A stretch of 64,000 nt of DNA from Isochrysis galbana. Lineage: Eukaryota > Haptophyta > Isochrysidales > Isochrysidaceae. Each line of letters opens with the position of its first letter. The first letter of the stretch is position 1. The DNA is taken from the NCBI GenBank assembly GCA_018136815.1, contig CM030943.1, forward strand, positions 210,046 through 274,045. Direction: 5' to 3'. Under the pieces are notes generated by a model that was not told the DNA's origin, did no database searches, and saw nothing but the letters and a program-made list of their open reading frames with translations. The translations under genes were made by a program, and so were the position numbers. Shown here piece after piece: positions 32,412 through 42,500 of the stretch.

Positions 32412-32680
32412 CTTGAACGGCCTCGTGGCGCCCCCGGTCGCGGGTCGAAGTTGGGCACTCATGGCGCGTCTTGGGGCGTGACGACGTCATCACCGGGGGC
32501 CTCAAGCGGCCGATTTCGACGCAGTGCGCGGGGGCGGCGGGCGCGATTGGCGTAGCTGTGAGGGCGGCATACCGCACTTTGGTGCTGGTAGCGGCATCCA
32601 TATGGTGAGCGGTGACTTGAACGGCCTCGTGGCGCCCCCGGTCGCGGGTCGAAGTTGGGCACTCATGGCGCGTCTTGAGC
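32407..32680 (+). repeat. 204-bp tandem repeat, ~1.3 units (satellite family copy 1)
   Basis: Units start at 32407 and 32611 with GGTGACTTGAACGGCC; about 68 bp is repeated nearly exactly. Blocks TCGAAGTTGGGC, GACGTC, GATTTCGACG and CGATTGGCGTAGCTGTG occur in the same order and at about the same spacing as in the 202-bp satellite at 52.5-53.6 kb. The two arrays are therefore diverged members of one family. Confidence 0.8.
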
Positions 32681-32907
32681 CTAGTGAGTGACCGGGCTAT
32701 CAAAAGTCAAAAGTTCCGTGCTCCTACATTATAGGGGCACGCTCCCCGCAGCATTTCCCCCCCTCTGCTGAAGAGGCCGGACCGCTGGCGAGTTGAATAT
32801 GAAAACTCCGCCCCGCCAATCGAGGAATGTCTTCCTCAAGGCGCCTGAGGAGTTCGAGTGCCCATAGCAAGCCCCTCGAAAGTCGGTATCTCTCCAGCGG
32901 TATGATA

Positions 32908-33019
32908 ATAAAACAACTGAGCGTTGGTACCACTACTCTCACTAGCCCGGCACCAACACGACAGCCCTCAGCGCACCTGCCCGTACATCTTGGCGCGTGC
33001 TGTTGACACAGATACATAC
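32908..33019 (+). repeat. ~112-bp dispersed repeat, copy 2
   Basis: Matches 6028-6140: AAAACAACTGAGCGTT, then CCTCAGCGCACCTGCCCG. The rest of 32681-33642 shows no gene. Confidence 0.7.
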
Positions 33020-33642
33020 TCCTATCTCCGGCTGAGGCTCGTTGGATGGTCGTGTACTCGTTGCCTTTCAGCCATTCGTACCTTCTAAATTCTGGGGGTG
33101 GATGCTTCCTCTTCAGGGATCCCATCCGCATTCCTTCGAACTTTAGTTCGTTCGGTTCTGCAAGAATACGCTGATTCGAAATGTATTAAACAGACCCAAA
33201 CAGATGTGGACACGCCGCACAACAATGCCCATGCATAAGAAAAGCACAGACCGTCTAAGTGGTGTCAGAGAGCAGCTCTGCTTGTGACAAACGAACACAC
33301 ACAAACCACAAACGACGACGGCATACGGCGATTATCATCCACTCATTATCTCATGTATAAGGTCCACAACGCACAACTGCACGTGTTTAGTAGACAGACG
33401 CACGAAGCAAGACGGCCGGCCCGGTCGCAAATCGTCCTCGTTGCGCAACAGTAGTGTAGTCGGTCTCTGCGATCTTGGTTGCAGCTAGCAAATAGTCCGC
33501 GTTGTGCAGCAGTGGTATGGTCATTCTCAGCAAAACTTGCTGGGTTGATTGCAGGCTCGTCTCAGGCCACAGCCGCTTGCATGGCTCAGGAGACACGCGC
33601 CCAAGCGCACAAGCATGCTCTTCAATCTCAGTGCCGACATGG

Positions 33643-35820
33643 TCACACCTTGATCTTGCCCCACGTGCGCTTGACCCACAAGAAGATGGCTATGTCAATG
33701 AGGACGACGATGACGGCAATTGCGAAGAAGAGACCGTAGCTAGCGCCCAGATTGTTGGTCGCCCAGAAGCCGTAGCGCGGAGCAATGACAGGTCGGACGG
33801 CATCGAGGGCGATCAGCCCAATGATCAAACCGTCAAGGATGATCACTGAGAGAATCTGCACGATGTAGCTGATCATTAGAGAGCGCTCGCTCTGTTTGAG
33901 AAGCGCATCGACTTTATCTGCAACCTCGTGCGTCACCGTCTTCTCGAATTCCTGGAGCGCGTCCCCGGAGCCCTTGGCCTCCGACTTGAGCTGTTGCGTC
34001 CAAAGCGTTGTGATCATGTTTTCCACGTGCTTCTTGTCCGGCTCAGACGTGGCCTTGGCTTGTTTCCACGTGAAGCTCCTCAACTTGCTCACGACTTCAT
34101 GGCGCAATGCGGCGGCAGGTTTGATGTCTTTGAAGTAGAACCAGGCAAAGACAAATGCACCGATCACCAGGCAGAACAAGATGCCACCCACTACTGCCAG
34201 CTCGAGTCCCACGGACAAGCTGGAGGTGTTCGGGCCTCCGCGGTGGAAGTATGTGCCGGCGACGGTGATGACGGCGCAGTACATGCAGGACATAAGGGCC
34301 ACCACTCCCTGGTGTTTAGGCAAGCTGGCGTAGAGGAGCTCGTTGCGCTCGATCGGGATCATCTGAATCTTACGCTGCTTGTCCTGCTTCATGAGGCGAA
34401 GCCAGTACGCCAGCTCGTAGATGCACCAAACGCGCTCAATGTACCGAGGCACAAAGAGCACCCACAGCTCAGACGAGTTGGTGAGGAAGTGATCGAAAAG
34501 GCCGACACCGGCCTGGTTGAGCACCCTGTACTTGCTCGTCCTTTCCGCCTTCTCAGCTTCCGACATGTCTCTGAAGCCGGGGATGGTGAAGCTGCACTTA
34601 TGCACGGTGCCCTGGTATGGCTGACCTGCGGGTTCAGTGGTGTCCGCTTGGTGGATCGTGGCCTTGTCCATCCAGAACTGATGGCCGGTGAGCCCCAGGA
34701 ACCACATGACGAACGGGCTCTCAGTTTTGACGACCCACAGCGGCAGGCCAAACATGATGATAAGGCCTACGGCGAAGCCGACGGGCGGGAAGAAGGTAAC
34801 GAGGGCCGCCATGATCAGGTGGGAAAGGAGGTTGCCCGCGTTCAGCATGCCAAACTTAAGGTGCCATTTGATGGCCTTCGTGGTCGTCTCGGCATGCTCC
34901 GCCCGGTCTTTGTCGCGCCTTTCATCCGTGGGAGGTTTTTTCGGATCGTAATCAACCTTATCCCACGTGTGACTCACGAAAGCCTTGATCTTGTTGGTGG
35001 GCTGAGACATCGCAAAGAAAGTGTGCGGGTCGTCGTTGAGCTGCTTGGTGCCCTGTAGGTAAATGCCGCTTGGATCAATCATCTGCGAAGCGGTGACCCC
35101 CCGTGTGAGAAGCTTGAGCGCCTCCTCATTGTAGTACTTGTTACCGTCCTTCGTCACGCCCTTCTCGGTGAGCAGGTTGTACGCCAGGCCGGTGTTTGGA
35201 TCCTTGGCCTCGCCGAGGAAGTCCCCTTCCTTCAAATTGGGCATCTTGCCGTTTGCCTTGATTGTCTTGAAGTAGGGATTAAGGGCGGCCATGATTCTAT
35301 CCGCCTCCTCTTGGGGGTTGAAGCCAGGGGCAACCGCGCTGGCGCGCTTCTTGGCGCGCTTGATGGCTCCAGCCGCGTCCACCCTGTTGATAGCCATACC
35401 GTTTGTTGTTGCATACCAAAAGGAGTAGGTGACGCACACAACCGTGATGAGAGCAAGCAGGAAGATTGAGATGATGAGCATGGCAAGCCACTGGCCATCG
35501 GTCGTGGAGATGGATGCGAAGCCGAGCAGAGGCTCATTGCCGCTTGAAGCCGGCGCAGACGGGCCTGGCGGTGGTGCAGACGGGCTTGGTGACGGCGATG
35601 GAGAGGGGTTTGGTGTCGAGGGAGGCGGTGGCGAGGGTGGCGGTGGGCTGGCGGGGGGCGGGGGGCTGGCGGGGGGCGAGGGTGGAGGCGGCGAAGTGAA
35701 CAAGAAGAGTGGCCGCCGATCTGTTGCAGCGGTGACGGGCGTGGCGGTGGCAGTGGCGGCGGCCGCCGCGGCGGGGGCAGTGAGGGCGGCGAGCGTCGCG
35801 GAGAGAAGGACCCATTGCAT
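33643..35820 (-). CDS. Multi-pass membrane protein with Pro-rich ectodomain and TIR-like SHTW...WCIYE region
   Basis: Taking the ATG at 35820, the product has 725 residues. Residues 1-22 are a signal peptide (MQWVLLSATLAALTAP). Residues 43-90 are a hydroxyproline-type linker (SPPPPSPP, PSPSPSPS) as in algal cell-wall proteins. A membrane span follows at about 111-134. The cytosolic region has FVSHTWD (281-287), FWMDKATIHQ (382-391) and LWVLFVPRYIERVWCIYELA (452-471). This SHxW...WCxxE pattern is a TIR-like fold widely expanded in protists and thought to mediate signalling. Further hydrophobic spans lie at about 335-365, 508-523, 540-563 and twice near the C-terminus. The upstream open frame is C/G-run-derived and not counted. 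A surface receptor or wall-linked sensor is plausible; the ligand is unknown. Confidence 0.8.
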   Translation of the reverse strand: MQWVLLSATLAALTAPAAAAAATATATPVTAATDRRPLFLFTSPPPPSPPASPPPPASPPPPSPPPPSTPNPSPSPSPSPSAPPPGPSAPASSGNEPLLGFASISTTDGQWLAMLIISIFLLALITVVCVTYSFWYATTNGMAINRVDAAGAIKRAKKRASAVAPGFNPQEEADRIMAALNPYFKTIKANGKMPNLKEGDFLGEAKDPNTGLAYNLLTEKGVTKDGNKYYNEEALKLLTRGVTASQMIDPSGIYLQGTKQLNDDPHTFFAMSQPTNKIKAFVSHTWDKVDYDPKKPPTDERRDKDRAEHAETTTKAIKWHLKFGMLNAGNLLSHLIMAALVTFFPPVGFAVGLIIMFGLPLWVVKTESPFVMWFLGLTGHQFWMDKATIHQADTTEPAGQPYQGTVHKCSFTIPGFRDMSEAEKAERTSKYRVLNQAGVGLFDHFLTNSSELWVLFVPRYIERVWCIYELAYWLRLMKQDKQRKIQMIPIERNELLYASLPKHQGVVALMSCMYCAVITVAGTYFHRGGPNTSSLSVGLELAVVGGILFCLVIGAFVFAWFYFKDIKPAAALRHEVVSKLRSFTWKQAKATSEPDKKHVENMITTLWTQQLKSEAKGSGDALQEFEKTVTHEVADKVDALLKQSERSLMISYIVQILSVIILDGLIIGLIALDAVRPVIAPRYGFWATNNLGASYGLFFAIAVIVVLIDIAIFLWVKRTWGKIKV

Positions 35821-37158
35821 GGCTGTACGACGAGGAAGGCGGGCGAGTAGGTGGTAGTGGTGATCTGTGGTCTGCTTGAGGCGATGGAGTCTTGAGTTGT
35901 GCACGCGGACTGGCTGAGCGGCTGGGTCGCACTGGGGCTGGGTCGGGTTGTGAGGTGAGAGCGGAGAGAGGCTGTTGCGGCTCCCTGTCGGTTGGGGGTC
36001 TGATGGCCGACGATGACTGGGCAGCTGGGCAGAACGGGCAGAGGAGAAGGGTGAAGTAGAGAGAGAGAAGAGAGAAGAGAGAAGAGAGAAGAGAGAGAGG
36101 AGACGAGAGGGAGAGGGCCGTTGGGACGTGCTGGACAGGGGAAGAGGGGGGGGGGGGGGAGGGGGGGGGGGGGGGGGACGGGAGAGAGCCGTGGAAGAGA
36201 GAGGAGGGGGTGGGGTAGGGCGGGGGGGGGGGGGGGAGCGCGGAGGTAGAGAAGAAACACACAGAGGAGAGCGAATAAAGTGAGACGGGAAGAAGAAGAA
36301 GAAATGTGTGTGGGGGGGGGGGCGTTCCCTCGGCTCGGCGCTCGGCCGTTTCACCGACGACCTCCGGCGTTGAGGTGGGGTCGGTGTAGAATAGAGTCCA
36401 GAAGTGGATGAGTAAGTTTACCTTCAACGGCTGATCACGATGTGTACGAAACGCCCTCCCCCACCAGTGTGGTAGAGTACGGAAGAAGAACGTAGGGTGG
36501 GAAGGAAGGGGAAGGCCTAGGTCCTGCTGGAACGACGAGAGGAGTGGGAGTTCTTGTGCCGCCGTGAATATCCTGTGATCGATCGTTCCCGCGCGGCGGA
36601 GCCGCGGGGGGACTGGCGACTGCGGGGAGATCGACGAGATGAGACGAGAGAGCGAGATCTTCACCATCGTGTGCGCCTGGTTCGGGAAAACAGTGGAGGG
36701 GCCCGCAAGAAGAGGGGAACACGGTGATTCTTTGGGCTTTCGGGGGGGGGGGGGGGGAGGGGGGGGGAGGGAGGGAGGGAGGGAGGGAGGGAGGGAGAGA
36801 GGGAGAGAGAGAGAGAGTGAGAGAGCCTCTTGATTTTCCAAAGCCCCCTGGGCTACTTTATCCAAAGCCCCCTGGGCTACTTTATAGAGCGCCGAGAGGC
36901 AGAGAGAGAGTAAGGCAGAGAGGGAGGGAGGGAGAGGCTGGCGGGGGGTGGGGGGAGGGAGAGGAGAGAGAGAGAGCCACATCGCCCGCCGCGCTGCTGG
37001 CGGCCTCGACGGCAAGAGAAGAGGGGAGAGGCGCGCGCTCCATGCCCCTATCGTTTTAACGATAGTTCCACGAGGAAAGATGATCGAGCTGGGTGCGCGC
37101 GCGGCGGCGGCGGTCGGCGGTCGGCAGAGTTGTGTCGAGCAATGTTAATCTCTGTCGG
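35821..37158. other. Intergenic with G-run, GA tracts and 24-bp tandem duplication
   Basis: Contains GA/G-run sequence (36060-36310, 36740-36825), a perfect tandem duplication starting CCAAAGCCCCCTGGGCTACT (36838-36861 and 36862-36885), and a hairpin CTATCGTT-TT-AACGATAG (37048-37065) of the same type as the one at 2319. No gene supported. Confidence 0.6.
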
Positions 37159-37634
37159 ATACAAGTCCGCGATTTTAAAAAAAATCGGGGTGGGTCGGTA
37201 TTAGGCCGATTTTAGTGTGTCGTTTTCGGTTCGGGGGGGGGTCGGTATTTTCATGGTGTGGTTATTTGGTTCGAGGAGGGGGTCGCGCGCGGAGCGCGCG
37301 AAGCGCTCTGGGCGGTTCGGGGTTCGGGGGGGTCGGAAAACGCCTTGAGACCTTGAGATGTCGTCAAATGCGGTTCGGGCGCGGGGGGGAGACGCGCTCC
37401 GTCTCGGGTCTCGTCAGATACAATTATAATATTGTAAGGAAGAGTACACTCCCGGCTCCCAGGCTCCCAAGCTCCCAAGTCCCAAGGGGGTGGGTTTCGG
37501 TTTCTCAAGGGTCAAGGGGGGTGGCGGTGTTCGCTGTTCGCTGGTTCGGGTGGGGGTCGGCTTGTCGGCTTTCTCAGCTTTCCGCTGTGCTGTGCGCTGG
37601 TTCGGGGGGCTCGGTTTATGACGTATGCCGTATG

Positions 37635-38074
37635 CAGTGATGTGGCATCAGTACGGATATCAGTTTTTTATATGAGCATCAGTTCACCTCGAGCTGATAA
37701 CTTATATCAGCTGTCAGGTGTCATCAGCTTGGAGCTGGGAGAAAACAAAACACACAGCCTCCTTTACTTTGTACCTGCAAAAAGGATTCTGTGCAAAAAG
37801 TACATTGATCTGGGGATCGAACTAGCGCCTGGATGCCATCACAGATGAGCGCGTGCACACTGAGCCAAGAAGGCTCATACACAGATTATATTACTGCAAT
37901 TTGTCATTTTCATATCTTAAACAAACACAACAGCTACTGATATCAGCTGATAAACTGCTTGCTCAGAGCCCCAAAGGTGATATCAGCTGATGGACCTCAT
38001 CAGCTGATATAAGCTACTGATATCGGTGTAAGCTCGAAGTCAGTGTCAGCTTACGAACTGATGCCACATCACTG
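37635..38074. mobile_element. hAT-type MITE, 440 bp, nested, 8-bp target duplication
   Basis: Perfect 18-bp terminal inverted repeats CAGTGATGTGGCATCAGT are flanked by GCCGTATG on both sides (37627-37634 and 38075-38082). CAGTG is a common hAT terminus. The interior has many short ATCAGCTGAT-type palindromes and a tRNA-like segment on the minus strand. Confidence 0.85.
37801..37874 (-). other. tRNA-like segment with Pol III box A and box B
   Basis: On the minus strand, box A is TGGCTCAGTGTGC (37867-37855) and box B is GTTCGATCC (37822-37814). From the first T of box A to the first G of box B is 45 bases, the spacing of positions 8 and 53 in a tRNA. The acceptor and anticodon stems do not pair well, so it is a decayed tRNA or a SINE-like head carried in the MITE. 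Confidence 0.55.
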
Positions 38075-38182
38075 GCCGTATGCAGTGCCAATTTCTGGTT
38101 CGCTCTTGAGGTTGGATTTTTTACCCCCCGTTTTCGAGGATCGGGGTCGGGGTCGATTTTTTTTTAAATCGCGGACTTGTAT

Positions 38183-39598
38183 GTTGTATGTGAGATTTGT
38201 CTCTCCTGGTCCTGGGGGCCAGGCGATGCGCTAAGGTTTGAGGTAAATTGATATTACTCGATACCTAAACCTATCTAATCTATACCTAGTGTCATCTATG
38301 TTCAGATCGACCGATGCACCGATACGCATCTACCTTGAAGCTTAAGCAGCCTTACAGAATCCGTTCTAGTCCTTCCTCGCATGAAATGATACGGGCCGGG
38401 TGGTACCACGTGTCATTCATCCCGCAACGAGCGGGCCTCCATCCACGGTGGACTCCACGCGGTCGCCGACCGCACAAGTTGCCATCGTGGGCCTAAGAGG
38501 GGCAGGCCCAGAGGGGAGCGGGCGGGCAGAGCTGCGCGCGGTAATTTCTGTTTCTGTTAATTGCTCGTTTCATTGAAATGAATGGAAGGTAGTAGATAAA
38601 CTCGAAATCCGGCTTTTGTGAGTGAGTAGTGTGTGAGAATTATAAGGATACGTACCATGATCCATGATCCGACATTTCACATTTCTCATTCCTCGCAGGT
38701 CCACAATGCCCGAACACTCAAGCGGCCCCGGCCCCGGGCTCGGGCGGAACGGGGGGCGCAGCGAGCCAAAATTTTCACAAGTCCGAGGATTTCTGCAGCA
38801 CGATAATCTGGCGGGCCTCCGTGTCTCACAGTGGGGGGTATTTCGACGAGGTGTCACGGGACGTCCTGGAAGGGTGCTAGTGACACAGTGACACCCCAGA
38901 CCTAGAGAGGGCGCGACCTAGCATAGCGCATAGCCACGGTAGGCATCTTCAAGAGTGTTTTATCATGCATCATGCCGGTCATGTGCCGAACCCCGTTCCT
39001 CATTTTGTCCACTCCCATCCCGCAAGGATATTGGGGCACATCCCGCACTTCTTGCATCTCTCTCCTGCACCGCACACACTCACTAGCCAGTACAAGCACG
39101 ACGTCAACGAGAGCACACGCTACGCGCTTTTTTCTTCTTCGAGCAACCCTGCATTGTGCATCAGTCTTGTGTCGTGAATTCAGCTCTAACAAGTGAAGGA
39201 GCATTGGGCAATGAATTGTCCAGCGCTCATAAATGCAACACGGACGGATAGAGCCAGCCGGCGGCCGCCGCGCGGAAAATGCAGTCGTACTGGGGTCGAC
39301 ACTACTAGCGTAAGGCACCGGCACCGGTTTACCGAGCGGGGCTTAATGGATTGAATTGTCTACAAGCATTCTTGCCTTCTCTCTCGAGACCGACGGACAT
39401 GCTTTTCTCGCTCCCGAATCCTCGAACTAGCCTCGAAATGGCATGGCGACGTGGGCATTTCACCCCCCACAGCATCACGCGACGCTCCTCTGGTAACACC
39501 CAAGCTGAATGGGATTGGCAGTCCCACCGTACCCGCAATTGCGTCTTGTGGCGGCAGCCGCGCAGGGAGCCGGTAAGAGTAGGTGAGAGATGGCCTCT
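38183..39598. other. Intergenic, no gene seen
   Basis: Mixed composition and short frames only. The part near 39.3-39.6 kb is likely the 3' UTR of the minus-strand sterol gene. Confidence 0.4.
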
Positions 39599-42500
39599 CT
39601 ACGTAGCTGCAACACGAGTCGCCGCCTTCTTGACTTTACGTTTGTAACGCACAAGGATGGGCCCTTTGGGTCCCACTACCATGTCCTCATAGTTCGGCAC
39701 TGGCACCTCGGAGACTAGCTCGAGGTCAAAGTCGCGGAGTAGAATGCTCCAAATGGCCGACACCTGACGCGCACAAGATGGCGAGGGCAACCGTTAAAAC
39801 TAAGAGGCAACGGTGGTGGGATCGTCCCCGAGATACGATCAACGGCCATGCTCCGTATAGCTCGTCATTTCGTGCGCGACCAACGCGCGGGTGCCGGAGG
39901 CCGGCCATACCTGAAGGAAGCCGAAGCGACGTCCGGAGCACATGTGGTGCCCTCCTCCAAACGAGAGCATCTTACCGTTGTCGGCGCCATGCTCGACCTG
40001 CGAAGAGTAGGAACGGTTGAAGCGGTTGAAACGGGCGAAGCGGGTCAGCCCCGACGGGCCGTGTCGGGCGCTTAGGCGCGCCTGGAACGTCGGCCCATGC
40101 GCCCGCCCGAGTAAGCAAGCGGCCGCACAAGGTCAGGCGTGGCGGTAGCGGCGGGCGGGCGAGAGGGCACAAGGCGCGAGCCCTCACCGTCCTCGACGAC
40201 CATGTGTCGGCCTCTGGCGAGCCCGCTGCGAAGCGGTCCGGGGAGAAGGCTTCGGGGTTACTCCAGTAGCGCGGGTCCTTGTTGCCAGCGGGCATGCACA
40301 TCATGACGATGTCGCCCTTTGGAATGGTGAAAGGTCCAACCTCGCGATCAATCATGACTTTGCGAATAAGGAGTATGAGTGGCGGGTACAGCCGGAGCGT
40401 CTCCGAGATGGCGCGGCGCATGCCGTCCATGGAGAGGAGGACATCGTAGTTGAGCTTGCCGCCGGCGCCGACCAGCTTCTCCTGCTCTTTCTTGACCTTG
40501 TCGAGTTCGTCGGGGTGCGAGAGCAGCATTGCGCCGAGCCACGCCGAAGTAATCGACGAGGTGTGCTGGCCCGCGAAGAGTAGCACGATAAGGAAGCCAA
40601 CGATCTCGTCGTCGGTGTAGCCGACGCCCTTCTTGATGACGGTGCCCGTCCTCTTGTCGACCGTGTCCTTGTAGCGGAAGTCGATCAGCGACTGCAAGAA
40701 GTCGTCGCGGCGCTCTCCGCGCTCGGCGGCCTCGCGCCGGCTTTTGATGACTTTGGAGAAGATCTCGACCATCTCTTGGCGCGCGGCGTCACGTGCGCGG
40801 TGGGCCTTGGTCGGGGCGTGGGGGAAGAAGACGGAGAAGGGCGTTAGCCCGCTGTCGAGCTTGTGGTAGATGCGCGCCACGTCTTGCACCAGGTTGGAGC
40901 GGACCTCGGGACCCATAAGCGTGGCGGAGGCGGTGAGGATGATGAGGCCGGCGAAGGTCTCGCGCAGGTCGACAACGTCCTCGTCGCCCCACTCGTTAGC
41001 AAAGTACATTTCGGCCTCCTCGATGATCTTGGGCACCATCGCGTCGAGTGATTTGGTGTTCATTGAGTGCACGACGAGTTTGACCTGCTGCGTGCGCTCG
41101 TCGAGCGGCGAATCGTATACAATGTTGCGCCCGAAGACGGGGATGGTGAATTGGTAAACTGGTCCCTGGTCGAGCTCCTTGTCGGTCGCCTTGATGAACG
41201 AGCGTTGGGCCTCAGGGCCCTGCATGAAGGTGATGCGCTGTGTGGCGACAGTGGTGGTGAAGACGGAGCGGTACTGCTGGCGGAGGCGAGTCACGAGGAA
41301 GACTGGACCCTTGACGAAGTCTAGACCATGGCCGATGAGCGGCAGACCTCCATCGACGACGACGGGGAGCAACTTGCCCTGGCGCGGCAGCGAGGAGGCG
41401 GCCGGGAGCAGTGCGTAGAGCAGTACAGCCGCAGCTGTGGCCACGAGTGCAGACGGCACCGCGAGCATTGGGAGAGGCTCGAGCGCGTCAGCGGGGAGAG
41501 AGGTGAGTGCGGCGGCGGCGAGAGCGCAGAGGGCCGCGGTATAGAGGGGTGCGACCAGGCGCACCAGCGGACCTGCACCTGCTTCCCATCCGCCAAGCGC
41601 ATGGCGAAGCGCCGCCTCAGCTGGTGCAGCCGCGGTGTCGGCGGGCCGTGTGTCGACGAAGAACTGGTGGGTGCGCAGCGCACGGCCGAGACGCGGTGCA
41701 AAGAGCGCGAAGAGCGGGCGGAGCACGCGCGCAAGCGGGAGTAGAGGCGGCGGCACGCGCAGGACCACCGAGACGCAGCGGAGAAGGTGGGAGATGGAGT
41801 AGATGGCGCCATCGGTCACAATGCGCTTGCTCACACTCCCGGCAGCAGGCGCCGCGTCGAAAAGCTCATCGGCAGCGCGGACGGCGGCAAGTGCAGCGTG
41901 CTCGACGTGCGTGAGGCTGGTGTAGGCGCGCGCGCCGCCGAGGAGTGCTGTCGCGCCCGAGTAGAGGAGGCTCACAGCCGAGGGCGGCTGTGGTCCGTAG
42001 ATGCGGTGCGGGCGGAGCACAATCGCGGCGGTGCCCGTCGAGGCAGCGTACCGCGCGGCGCGCTCCTCGGCGACGAGAAGCGCTTCGAGACGCGGGTCGC
42101 AGTGAGAGTGGTCCGGATCCTCCATCTCGATGTCGCCGTCGGACACGTCGCACATCGGATCGCAGCCAACGCAGGCGTCGGAAATGACCACAAGCTGTGG
42201 TGGCACCGGCAGGCGCTCGCACTGCGCTGCAACCTTGGCGGTCGTCCTCGCCGGTCCGACAGGGCCTGGCGCCTGCGAAGAAAAACGGGGTGGTACGGTG
42301 GGAAAGACACGGAGAAGTGGAGGGCACAGTGCGCCGGAAGGTGGGGTAGACAAGGGTGGAGAGGGGCCAGTGAGAGCGCAAAGGCGAGGAAGGATTGGTT
42401 TGGTGAGGGTGACAAAAAGCATATCGTGCGGGCAGGCGTGATACGGGCGGCCACCGTCAGTCAGCGGAAGTGAGAGCGTGGGGCGAAAAGGGTGGGGGTG

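Larger units (their letters stand above)
37159..38182. mobile_element. ~1-kb inverted-repeat element with internal GGTTCGGGGGG motifs
   Basis: Starts ATACAAGTCCGCGATTT followed by an A-run and TCG. It ends with the inverted match CGA, a T-run and AAATCGCGGACTTGTAT (arms about 29 bp with one mismatch). Inside, GGTTCGGGG(G)GGGTCGG-like motifs recur at least six times, like subterminal binding sites. No target duplication is obvious. It is interrupted by a 440-bp MITE. Confidence 0.6.

Noticed and set aside
33928-35058. 376-residue plus-strand frame opposite the membrane protein
   Set aside because: It is the antisense shadow of a strongly supported gene and shows no domain of its own.
36724-37059. 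Gly/Arg/Glu-rich frame near 37 kb
   Set aside because: Derived from poly-G and GGGA tracts plus a 24-bp duplication; no protein features.
41787-42473. 228-residue plus-strand frame opposite the sterol fusion gene
   Set aside because: Antisense shadow; the minus strand has clear CYP51 and dehydrogenase motifs with matching splice sites.
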